The position numbers and the translations under genes were made by a program. The notes below the pieces were generated by a model. That model made no database searches. It had not been told where the DNA came from and saw nothing but the letters and a program-made list of their open reading frames with translations. A DNA stretch of 64,000 nt from Macquaria australasica (taxonomy: Eukaryota > Chordata > Actinopteri > Centrarchiformes > Percichthyidae), in the NCBI GenBank assembly GCA_005408345.1, contig SEMN01001204.1, forward strand, positions 21,001-85,000, written 5' to 3'. Positions 11,701-22,771 of this stretch are shown here, piece by piece (positions within the stretch are counted from its first letter, which is position 1; each line of letters opens with the position of its first letter).

Positions 11701-14700
11701 TTTTACATGGAACTGAATGTAAGCTGATTTCAACAAAGCTGATATGAGACCTGAAGTCCACAACATTTAGCAAACAGACAAGATGCATAGAGTTCAAGCA
11801 CGGATCTGGATTCATTAAAAGTTTGATTATTAGCAGCAGAAAAAACCTGACATCGCACAGTTCTATACAATGAATTTAAATGTAGTGTTTTCTGTACATA
11901 AAGCTGTGTTTTATCACGCCTACTGCCTGCCACACAATCCTTAATAATAAAAATCCATCATGAAATGTTAGCTGTCACAGGTTTCAGAGGAGTTATTAAA
12001 GTTGTGTTTACATCATCTCTGATGGAATTATTGAATAAATGTGGTTCATCAGGACGAGTATAGTTGATGGTAACTACACTCGTTCAGGACAGTTTTTTTA
12101 TCTAGAGTAAAATGACATCAGGTGGCTCTAACAGACAACACATCACATCAGCTATAGGAAGACAGTCACCTTTACCTCACATAACAACAATCCATGTAGC
12201 TGCAGCCTTCAGCTCTCCTAACAGCTTTTCACTTTTACAGGCTTCACATGAAGCCGGGCAGGATTTTATCCATCTTTTACTTTGCGTTAACTCACACGTT
12301 GAACACGTTTGAATCAACCTTTCTGCACAGCCAAAACATCTACGCTCACACTCTGTGATCCACGTGTCGCGAGATGGGCGCACCCACTGAACATAAACAT
12401 TGAACCCCTGATGGATTTTGTCCATTGACAAAGTTTTATTCAAACAAGAAGGTAACAAAATGTTGACAAAAAAAACATAGAAAGGCAGCTTTTTTGTTCA
12501 TTTTTCTCTTTGACCATAAAGCAAGAAAAAAAGGAACAATATCCGCTGGAGGACGTGAACCAAAGTTCACCACAGTTTTGACCACAACACGTAAAATACT
12601 CAGCCAATAATATTAAAACGAGCCCACAACAGCTGAAAACAGATCGTCTGACAGCAGCACTGTGGGGAACGGAACACACAACTGCTTAAACTTTGGAAGA
12701 CAGCATTTCTTCATCTGGTTGTCCAACAGTCTGATTGTCGATCAGGTAATTCATCTCAAACTGATCGCCAAACGACTCAAAAGATTCGGAGGAAATTCAT
12801 CCTGTCAGTGTAAAGCTGGATTTATGTTTGATCCAAGGGGTTAAAGTCACAGTGAAACTGCAGTTAGAGAGTCTATATCCTCTGTAATGTGACAGATTTC
12901 CCAGGCCCCTTTCCTGTCTCTCTACTGTCCTGTCAAACAGCGAAATGCCAAAAAAAAAAAAAGAGCTTGGGAGCAGTGGGACTGCCGCCTCTACACACAA
13001 ACAGCGGGATGAAAAAAGTGACAGTTCTGAGGACAGGGCCGAGCTTCGCTTTGTGACGCACCGCTGGGCCAAACTAAGTTAATGTAGTTAAAGGGGAACT
13101 CCACACTACATTGTTTTTAGATTCTTGTTGGCATATGACATTAATAGCTGTGATTCTTCCAACAAAATGCACATTGTGTATAAAAACTACTTTTATATGT
13201 GTCTTGGGTTTGAAAGTTCAGTTCAGCCGAATACTCCGGCCCCCCAACCGTGACGAAGACTGCAAGGTCTTTGTCGTTTGTTGACGTAATGAGATAAATG
13301 AGTAATCATAAGAGCAGGATTACAACTTAGAAAATGTATTTGTCATTTCACTGTGTCTTTAATGGAAGTCCTGCTGTAGATAGCTACAGCGCAGGTTTGG
13401 ATTTAGAGCTCAGGGCCAGATTTCACCTGGTGATATTACAACTCTAAATGGGTGTGTCATATGTGACCGGGATGTACCACGCTTTAATTCTGTTGGGGCT
13501 GTAATTAATAATTGGAGAGGGAGGGAGAATGAATGGTGAATTACTGAACAGCCTTCATGATGTTAATCCCACTTCAACCCCCGATGAACTTTTTCAAAAC
13601 AACCACATTGATTATCTGTGAATCCAGCCACTTGTTATGAGTCAGATGTAACACTGAGGGAAGTCGGTCTCACCAGTCTCGGCCACCTCTGTGACCACCT
13701 CCTGCTCCTCGGCCACATCCTGCATCAGGTACGTCTCATCATCATAAACCAGGACCTGCGCCGAGTAGCACTCCTCCACCTGGGCGCTGGTTACCTCCTC
13801 CACGATCACCGCCGGACAGCCCTCCTCCTGCAGCACCACGCCCTCCTCCTCTTCCACATCTTCCTCCACCTCCTCTCCGCCCCCCACAATCACCGCCTCT
13901 ACTTCCTGCTGAACCACTTCATCGTCGTCGTCCTCCTCCTCCTCCTCGGTGGGCTGCTGCTCACACTGAACAGTTTGAAAAGATGTGAACAGGTGAGATG
14001 TTTAGTGATGTCACCAGATAGCAGCAGTTAACTTGGTGAGTATAATGTTCTTATTACGGATAGAAATGATGAACACCAAGAAAAGGAAGGAAACCACACT
14101 TCCCCATTATCTGTGTTTGGGAAGTTTAATCCATTGATCCACTTCCTTAAAGCATTGAAATAAAACGTGTGCATTGTGCAGTTGAATGCTATATTAGTTC
14201 TACTAAGATTCTATCAGTTTCTCACCAGACTTAAGACTCCTTTAGCAACCTTTTGGGCAGACCTTAACTCAGGGTACCCAGGGTTCTCCAAGTTAAATTT
14301 AAGACTTTTTAAGGCAAAAGTATGAAGGATATAATGGAAAATCAGTATGGATTTTAACCCCTAGAATAGAATTATTTACCAAGTAAAGTTACTTGAATTT
14401 AATAAAACATTTTATTATAATACTCACATTCATATTTAATACACAATAGCACATGCAAGGTGTTTCGCGCTCTTTATATGGCAGTCCAAAACTATGGGTG
14501 GCATCGTCCCTATCTTGAAAGATTTTCGGTACAAACAGGAACAGACTTAACCCATTTGTATTTTGGATTCTGCTGCCACTTAGGGTTAAAACAACACTTG
14601 CCCATTCTGAGGCGACGAGCGAATGTTAGCTTGTTAGTAGCAAGGTTTTGTTTTCTGTCCTGATATCTGACTGATTCGTGCTAGAGCTCACGCACACTCG

Positions 14701-17700
14701 GTGGTCAACAGTGTGAAGCAATACACTGACCTATACAGTACCTGTACTGTCGTAACATTCAAGTCACACCAAACAGAGTAAAGTGTAACGTCTCACACAC
14801 ACACAGCATTGTATACATCTGAGAGTTATTTATGACGTTATGGTATTTATTTAATCCTACGGGAGGGACAAGAAAAAAATGTAAGACCTTTATAAACAAA
14901 ATTAAACACTTTTATGGCCTTATTTTGAGAATATTAAATTCAATGCTTTTTAAAATACTTTTTACCTGCGGAGACTCTGCCCTCACGTGGCTGTGGCTCT
15001 CTACACTGTCTGGTGTTCAGTGGGTGGAGGAGAGCAGCAGCACGTTCAGTCGACCAATCATCAGCCAGACGGAAACATGAATGAGCTGTGAATGTGCGTA
15101 CCTAACGGCCAATCACTGATCCCCATTGTTTGAGTGAGGAACTCCTTCTCCGTTGTTTTTGTTCTAAATGATTTAATTTGACTGGTAACGTTTTTTTCTC
15201 TCTCAAAACACGCAGAGTTTACAAGAGTGAGTTTATTGCAGTAGGTAGTTCGTCTCTATTCATGATAATAATAATGGTAACACTTTATATTAAGGTACAC
15301 ATATTCACCATTAACTAGTTGCTTATTAGCATGCATTTTAGTAGCATGTTGGCTCTTTATTAGTCATTATAAAGGACTTATTAACTAAGCACTAACTAAG
15401 AGTTTTCCCTCCATAACCTCCTAATGACTGCTTATTGATAGTAAGTGAAGGTGTTTTACAGGAATTACGATCTTAATATGCTTTGCTCAATATGGGCCTT
15501 ATAGTACCACAAGAATAGTCATTCTCCCTTAATAACACTTAATAAATATGGATTATTCTTATGTAATAAAACACAAAAGCACAAGTGTTAATAGTGTCCA
15601 AATAACTCTGAATATGTTCCCCATTCTAAAGTGAGGTCTTGCTCATAACTAATTCACTAGTAATTTGACCCTATTCTAAAGTTGCCTCCTCTTCACACTT
15701 ATAGCACACAACTAGTGCAATTAACAGACCCTATTCTTAAGTGATGGGTTACACCTTGAAAACAATGGAGGCCTATGGAGATGAGTCAGTTCAGTTTAGC
15801 TTGACTTTTTTTGGTAATCTTGTAAATAGTTACGTAATGGCATAATCTAGCAACGTTAGCCAAAGCAACTAGGCTTTAGCTACTTTCCACTGAAAACAGT
15901 TGCAAGCACTGGGTCTTAGAGAAACCCCTCCCTGGCCTTTCCATCTTCCACCTCTCTTCTGTCTCTTAGCATGCTGGTTGTATTTTTTGTATCTTGTGTG
16001 GGATCAGTATTTCCTTCCACTCTTGGCTGCCTCACACTGCATACTAGGACATTTCACACTATCAAAGATTCCCTTAAAATGAAAAAAAAAAAAAAAAGCT
16101 AAATGAAGTGAAATGAGAAAAATTGAGGAGATTTTTCACTCATTTTTTATTTTACAGGAACCTTTTTAGGAACTTTAAAGGCAGTGTCTGACATTAACAT
16201 TTGTGTCACCTGTGTCGCCCTAGTTATTTTAAGTTCTATTTTGTGTTAACATTTAGGCAGTGTTTCTGTCTTGGTCCAACTCTGTCTGAAATAATTCTGA
16301 CTGTGTTGTGTGTGCAGAGGCTAAAACAGTGTTATAAAATATCCCACAGCCATAAAATCCATCTTAAAGTGTGAACTTAACACCCGAATGGACTTCTGCT
16401 TGAAACCGACAGGCCTTTGCTTTACTCAGGGAGACATGGTGTTGACAGTTTAACCAATAACCACTCATTTTCATGGTCATTTCAGCTGGTAAAGAAGACA
16501 TTGATATTTCTCTTTCACAATACGGCCGTATTTTCTGCAAAGGCTGGACAATATGATTGAGATATTAATAAGAAAGTTTTTCTGATTTAAATATATCATG
16601 CTATGAGACATATATCTTATATATATCGTGATATGATTCCAAGGAAAATTAACTATAACATTGAATTATAGCCCTGCAGCCTTACTTTCCAGTTGAGTTT
16701 ACCTGTGCTGCTGTGATGCTTGCTGCAGTCACATAATAAACCTTTTATTACTACTCCTGATTTAATAATATACACGAAAGATATGCAACATTCAGTCTGG
16801 ATTATCTTTGTTCTTGCATTTTTAATTCTAACAAGTGGATCCTTGATAGCTTTACAGTAAGATGCTGTCACACTGTTGCTGTAACTTTCTACAAATATCC
16901 ACATGAGAAATTTGCTCCACATTGACCCTCTGAAAAAGGACTTCCTGTGGGCCGCGGGAGGTTGTTGTTTGCATAATCCTGTTTAAAATAAAAACTGTAA
17001 TAGCTCAAGCATTCATTCTTTTTGCAGCTGAAAGCCAAGACTTCTGTCTTTCGAGTCATCACGTTGTATGCTCGTGTCGCGGGTTGATGACATTACGTTA
17101 CATGCGGTGTAAAATGTGCTCACAACGCGCTGTGGCATTGTTTTAATTTATGACGCAGTTTCAATAATTTTATCAGTTATTATGGTTTATTGACTTACAC
17201 AGACTTTTACCTTAGGTTGTACAGATTTTAGGGATATGAAGCATTTGAAGATAATCTAGGAAATGACATCACAATAAGCAAAAATACAAATGTAGGCACT
17301 GGGGAAATATTTCTATTGCAGATGAAAAACGCCTTTGCACTCTGCTCAAAAATGAGCATATCTCAAAAACTAAAAAATGTACAGAGATCAAATAACTGTT
17401 GTTCATGTTTCTACATTCAGAATTGTTTTGGATCAATAAGTTTTGTGTTAATTTAGTAAAATTTGATGAAAAAACAAACCATAACAAACATTATGATTTA
17501 TTAACTTACATAACCTTTTAGCTTAGGTCGTACAGATTTTAGGGATATGAAGCATTTGAAGATACTCCAAAAAATGACATCACAATAAGCAAAAATACCA
17601 ATGTAGGCACTGGCGGACCATTTCTATTACGTCTCCAACACAGGGCTTTGTTGACATTTTTGACAGCAGTTGTGGGGATATCAATGCAGGCTTACCTGCT

Positions 17701-17770
17701 GGGGCTCCTCCACCACGGTGACATACTCCACTATGTTCCCTCCACCGTCTGACACTACCACAGAGGTCAT
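6891..17770 (-). CDS. elf2: ETS transcription factor ELF2 (NERF), long N-terminal isoform
   Basis: Eight coding exons read on the minus strand: 17770-17696, 13965-13674, 11326-11219, 9289-9176, 8755-8672, 8297-8105, 7996-7742, 7467-6891. They total 1698 nt (565 aa) with every junction in phase. The N-terminus (starts MTSVVVSDGG) and the acidic second exon with VLVYDDETYLMQDVAEEQEV match the long ELF1/ELF2 activation region. EAAEALLHMESP is also an ELF hallmark. The ETS domain begins at about residue 226 (NTTYLWEFLLELLQDKNTCP) and includes the recognition-helix part MNYETMGRALRYYYQRGIL. The C-terminal exon is rich in Ala, Pro, Gln and Val. ELF2 binds GGAA sites and regulates lymphoid and other genes; long and short N-terminal isoforms act as activator and repressor in mammals. 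ELF1 or ELF4 are alternatives, but synteny beside noct and mgarp favours ELF2. The human protein is about 593 aa. Confidence 0.93.
7997..8023. repeat. (CA)n microsatellite abutting an elf2 splice acceptor
   Basis: On the elf2 transcript strand this is a (TG)n tract that ends directly in the AG of the acceptor for the exon 7996-7742, replacing an ordinary polypyrimidine tract. Confidence 0.9.
8764..8793. repeat. (CA)n microsatellite upstream of an elf2 splice acceptor
   Basis: On the elf2 strand a (TG)n run lies about 8 nt before the acceptor CAG of the exon 8755-8672. Confidence 0.9.
9301..9336. mobile_element. Remnant end of a hAT-like MITE next to elf2 exon 4
   Basis: The words AAAATTATCGTTGGTTGCAG and CCCTA match the right end of the complete element at 38637-39127. 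Only this end is visible. It begins about 12 nt upstream (transcript sense) of the acceptor of the exon 9289-9176. Confidence 0.6.
10507..10520. repeat. Poly-C tract (14 bp)
   Basis: A mononucleotide run in an elf2 intron. The rest of 9345-11218 is intron with no gene seen. Confidence 0.9.
11327..13673. other. elf2 intron without recognised gene
   Basis: Only short chance frames occur here. A search by eye for the alternative short-isoform first exon of mammalian ELF2 found nothing convincing. A sequence starting AAAGGGGAACTCCAC at 13091 resembles the end of a common fish MITE also seen near 63079 (AAAGGGGAACTGCACC). Confidence 0.4.
15270..15735. repeat. Dispersed DNA-type fish repeat
   Basis: The stretch starts with GGTAACACTTTATATTAAGG, a common teleost interspersed-repeat end, and continues through AT-rich text with repeated ATTCTAAAGT words at about 15624, 15673 and 15731. 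It is non-coding and lies in an elf2 intron. The class and right edge are uncertain. Confidence 0.45.
17170..17631. repeat. Direct duplication, about 150 bp, copies offset by 311 bp
   Basis: Copy A (about 17170-17320) and copy B (about 17481-17631) share long identical words such as TACAGATTTTAGGGATATGA and ACAATAAGCAAAAATAC, each offset by 311 bp. They lie just downstream (transcript sense) of the first elf2 coding exon. Confidence 0.85.
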
Positions 17771-19127
17771 CACTCATTCCTACCAAAACAAATGCACAGG
17801 GGGTCAGGATGGAGAAGGCGTCGCCAACATAACTGAGCTGAAGGATGATCTGGTAATCTAATTGATATGCAAGTCTGGAGTGTGCTTGTGTGTGTATGTG
17901 TGCAGGTGTGCAGGTGGTGGGGTCATGTGAAAGCCCCATGGGCGCCTGCTCTCCTCATGACTTAGTCCCAGTAATGCTGTGGACTGTGTTGTGAGGCAAG
18001 CACACCAGTTACCTTCTGGTAACTCCAGTCTTATGCTAAATTCAGTTTATTATAAGTGCTCCAACAACAGGCGGTTTATTTCAATAACATTGTAACTACA
18101 TTTACTGAAAATGCAATCTATTGAGACATCTTTATGCTAGAGCCGCAGGTTGCACCAACCAGCAAAGAAAGAGTCAACTCACAAATACCTGAGATAATAA
18201 GACCATCAAAAAAAGAATAACCATTGGCTCTTGTATAAAGATCTTTCATACTGTATGTTTGATTTTAATTAAACTGAGCACTAACAGTGTGAGTATTCAT
18301 GACACTGTTTTGCATGATTGCAGATTTTCCTACGCACCTGTCCACCCGGTGTTCATTAGATAACACTACATTAAATGTATGAAGCTGCTTCACACTGTTC
18401 ACATTAGATTTTTGAACTCATAAAATATATAAATATTACTCAAAGTATTTATGCAGAGTTGAGCAATGGTATATTGTGTCATACTGTACGAAAAATAAAT
18501 GGCTAACAGTACAATTAAATGGGTATTTTGGAAGGAGTTTCCCTGACAGTAAACAAGGTACGCATCCTGAATACATGCAGCTCAGGGTGCAAAGAGGAAC
18601 ACTGTACTGTTGGCTACATGCCAGCATGAATAACGCTAATTCACAACAGGGAGTCCATCATGTCCGGTCAGACACGGCTGGCATCCTCACCCTCACCACA
18701 CAGGCTAATGTTTACTTTCTGAGCGGGATGACCGTCTGTGTGCTGCGAACTGGCCAGCTAACTAGTTTGCAACAGCTTCTGCTACTTACTCGGCAAGACT
18801 TAATCAACGTAGCTTCTACTGCTGCTAACATGATGCACTGTGTTATGCAACATCGCATATTCAATGCCACGAAAATAAATTACCACTGCATTCTTTTAAA
18901 GGGAGATCACCCAAACCTCAATAACTTAGCAATGGCTAGCATTAACGATAGTTATTGAGATCGAAACAGTTAGCTGATAGCTAGCTAACGTGTATATATA
19001 TTTAACATACAGACGAAAGAGTACACTGTCGCTGACTGGCCAACAGACACCATATGACAGCTGTATTGGGAGCTGTGACCTATCAGAGCCTGCTGATATG
19101 TTAATGAAATGAGTTTCGTCCCCTTAC

Positions 19128-19300
19128 CTTGTTTTGCTTTTGCTAGCGAAAAGCAAGCTCCACGGCTAGCACTAGCTAGGCCTAACGTTAGCCAAGTTGA
19201 CGAGGCCAAAACGCTTACTTCGCTTGCATAAACAAGTGCTTGCACGTCCTCCGTCCCTCGAAAAACACTTTGCAGACACGTATCAACGTCCTGCGTTCAA
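19128..19300 (-). promoter_or_regulatory. elf2: Probable elf2 non-coding first exon and CpG-rich promoter
   Basis: Read on the minus strand, a GT donor (GTAAGGGG) lies just below 19128, and a CpG-rich tract extends up to about 19450 with GGCGCGCCG and several CGTCA-like sites. This is the expected place for the untranslated first exon and promoter, about 1.4 kb upstream of the first coding exon. The start site itself cannot be read. Confidence 0.45.
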
Positions 19301-20142
19301 ATCTAAAGGATGAGCGCGGATGCAGGCCGTGACGTTGTGTTTCGCTTGCTGCTTGCTTCTTGCTATCCTGTAGCTAGCTTTCCGGCGCGCCGCCTCTTCG
19401 CTACAACCGATCCAGCGGGTCACAGCGCAGACCGCCGTGACGTCACGAGGACAAACCCCATCGACAATGACCGTAACGTCATTTATGTGTTTTAAGATTT
19501 TTATTTTAGTTTTGTAATATTACAATTATTCAACTAATTTAGAATGTTTATTTGTCTCTCATTGCAATGGTTTATTTTGTTAAATTGTTAAATTTGAGTA
19601 TTTATACATTATTTTTGCTGCCTACTCATTTGTGCCTGACGTAATATGTACATTTTCTTTGTTGAATAAAGTTGAGAAAAAAAGAGGGCAACCTCATATG
19701 TACTTTTCACCGGGTTTCATCGAATCGGAAAGTTTCACGTAGTTATTAGGCGAGGTGCAGCAGCTCTCATCAGGATTTGCCGGAGACGCCGACATGGGAA
19801 ACGAGCCGGAGCGCTAGTTAAACTCAGACAGCGGGGGTTTCGAACAGCGCTCCCGTCAGTACATCTGGCAAATGTCCGCTCTCTGGCCAACAAGAGGGAC
19901 GAACCGCTACTCCTCAACTGAACAAATACGGACTTTTACAGATATGCCGCCATGTGCTTCACCGAAACCTGGCTTGGTGAGCACATCCCGGATAGCACAC
20001 TCAACCTACCGGGCTTCCAACTCCTCCGAGCGGACCGCGTAACGGAGCTATCGGGGAAAACGAGGGGAGGCGGAATCTGCTTTTACACAACGAAGGTTGG
20101 TGTACAGATGTAACAGTTTTAAGAAAATCATGCAGTCCTCAC

Positions 20143-22275
20143 TTGGAGACCTTGTTTATAAACTGTAAACCCTTTTATTCACTGCGGGAGTTCTCCTCGT
20201 TTATTCTGGTCAGTGTTTACATCCCACCTCAGGCCTGTGTTAGTGAAGCGTTACAACACCTGGCTGACCAGATAACTAACGTGGAGCAAAACCATCAAGG
20301 CTCCCTGCTCATTGCTCTTGAAGATTTTAACAGAGCAAACCTCAGCCATGAACGTCCAAAATACAGACAGCACGTTAAGTGTCCCACCAGGCATACAAGT
20401 ATTCTGGACCATTACACCACATTAAAGGACGCCTATCGCTCTGTCCCCCGTGCAGCTTTGGGACTCTTTGATCACTGTCTGGTTCATCTTCTCCCGACCT
20501 ACAGGCAGAAACTAAAATCAGCTAAAACCGTGAGAAGATGGACCAATGAGGCAACGCTGGAATTACAATCCTGCTTTGACTGCACTGATTGGAGTGTTTT
20601 TGAGGCTGCAGCTACAGACCTGGATGAACTCTCGGACACTGTGTCATCTTACATCAGTATTTATGAAAAAATGTGTGTGCCAACTAAAACCTTCTGCACA
20701 TACAACAACAATAAACCCTGGTTTACAGTCAAACTCAGGCAGCTTCGTCAGGCCAAGGAGGAGGCCTACAGAAGGAGGGACAGGATCCTGTACAACCACG
20801 CCAGAAACACACTGACCAAGGAGATCAGAGTAGCAAAGAGGAGCTACACTGAAAAGCTGAAAAACAGGTTTTTAGCCAACGACTCGGCGTCAGTGTGGAG
20901 AGGCCTGAAGGACATCACCAACTACAGGAGACCATCCCCCCACACTGTGGAGAATCACCAACTGGCTGACGACCTGAATGTGTTCTACTGTAGGTTTGAC
21001 AAGCCCACACTCACACCCCTCACCCGCTCGGACATCAAACAACCACCTACACCCCTTGCCACCCCCTCACCCCTCCCCACTGACCCCCCACCTGCACTCA
21101 GGATCTGAGAAGAGGATGTGTGTCGGCTCTTTCACAGACAGAAGATCAGGAAGGCATCAGGCCCAGATGGCGTCTTACCCTCCTGTCTGAAAGTCTGTGC
21201 TGACCAGCTGGCCCCCATCTCTACGCAGATCTTCAACAGATCATTGGAGCTGTGTGAAGTTCTTTCCTGCTTCAAATGCTCCACAATCATCCTGGTCCCC
21301 AAAAAACCCTCCATCACAGGACTAAATGACTACAGGCCTGTCGCCCTGACGTCTGTAGTCATGAAGTCCTTCGAAAGACTGGTGTTGGCCCACCTGAAGG
21401 ACATCATAGGCCCCCTGCAGTTTGCCTACCGGGCAAACAGGTCAGTGGATGATGCAGTCAACATGGGACTGCATATATCCTGCAACACCTTGACTCCCCA
21501 GGGACTTACACAAGGATCCTGTTTGTGGACTTCAGCTCAGTGTTCAATACCATCATCCCAGACATCCTTCACTCCAAACTCACCCAGCTCACTGTGCCAG
21601 CCCCCACCTTTCACAAACTTCTTGACAGACAGGAGGCAGCAGGTGAGGCTGGGGAACATCACATCCAGCTCTCCCCACTGCTCTTCTCTGCATACAGACG
21701 GGAGGTTGAACAGCTGGCCCTCTGCTTTGGTCAGAACAATCTGGAGCTGAACATGCTCAAAACTGCCCTCCATCACCATACTGAACAGCACTGTGTCTGC
21801 TGTGGAAACCTTCAGGTTTCTGGGATCCTCAATTTCCCAGGACCTAAAGTGGCTGTCCAACATCGACTCCATCATCAAGAAGGCCCAGCAGAGGATGAAC
21901 TTCCTGCGCCAGCTTAGGAAGTTCAACCTGCCTCAGGAGATGCTGGTCCAGTTCTACACAGCTATCATCCAGTCTGTTCTCTGCACATCCATCACTGTGT
22001 GGTTTGGATCGGCCACCAAACAGGACAGGAACAGACTACAGCGGACAGTCAGGACTGCAGAAAGAATCACTGGTGCCAACCTGCCCTCCATTCAGGACTT
22101 ATACATCTCCAGAGTCAGGAAACGGGCAGGAACCATCACTGTAAATCCATCACACCCTGGACACAACCTGTTCCAACTTCTCCCCTCTGGTAGACGCTAC
22201 AGAACACAGTACGCCAAAACAACCAGACACAAGAACAGTTTCTACCCACAGGCCATCACTCTGATGAACAGTTAA
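20143..22275 (+). pseudogene. LINE endonuclease/reverse-transcriptase ORF remnant
   Basis: Three open pieces (20143-21108, 21118-21750, 21793-22275) encode successive parts of a retrotransposon polyprotein. The first two are in the same frame, split by one TGA. The active-site FADD block expected between RT motifs B and D is missing, so no reverse transcription is expected. See the parent element for motifs. Confidence 0.85.
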
Positions 22276-22548
22276 CATCAGTCACATATTGTCAGGAACA
22301 ATCCGTGCAATAACCCTGTGACAAACTTCCACTGTACCTGTAAATTATATCTTACCATTGCTTAAATATAGTTTTTAAACATGTAAATATCATCAATTAC
22401 AAATCTACGCACTGTGCATACTGTATATAGTGTCATATACAGTATACCTACCTCATGTATATAAAGCAACCTGTTACATTAATCCTATTTATTCCAGCAC
22501 CCTTTGCACTCCTGTCGTACTGTCTACAAATGTCATTGTTGCTGTTGT

Positions 22549-22614
22549 GTGTGTGTATATATATATCTATATATATCTATATATATATATCTATATATAT
22601 ATATATATATATAT
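22549..22614. repeat. (TA)n-rich microsatellite with interspersed CTATATA
   Basis: An AT dinucleotide tract interrupted by single C bases lies in the 3' UTR of the LINE, after a short (GT)n run. Confidence 0.9.
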
Positions 22615-22771
22615 CTGTACATAGTAGTTTAATGTTTGTGTTTACCTTGTCGAGCTTGTTGTCCTTGTTTTTTAGCTGTATGTCCATTTCTGTGTATGTA
22701 CACTGAGAGCAACAAAGTCAAATTCCTTGTATGTGTACACATACCTGGCCAATAAAGCTGATTCTGATTCT

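Larger units (their letters stand above)
19690..22771 (+). mobile_element. Non-LTR retrotransposon (CR1/Rex1-like), near full length, dead
   Basis: The element runs from about 19690 to a 3' end AATAAAGCTGATTCTGATTC at 22752-22771. Its protein has an endonuclease part (SVYIPPQ region at about 20212), a linker, a reverse-transcriptase N-part (ASGPDGVLPS, LNDYRPVALTSVVMKSFERL, QFAYRANRSVDDAV) and the C-terminal thumb region (FLGSSISQDLKW, RTVRTAERITGANLPS). It is broken by frameshifts near 20115 and 21474, an in-frame TGA at 21106-21108, and a deletion that joins SPLLFS directly to YRREVEQLAL. The family name is a guess from protein style and tail; CR1/jockey superfamily is firmer. Confidence 0.8.

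Noticed and set aside
13618..14031. 137-codon Leu/His-rich plus-strand frame
   Set aside because: It is the antisense shadow of the acidic elf2 exon 13965-13674.
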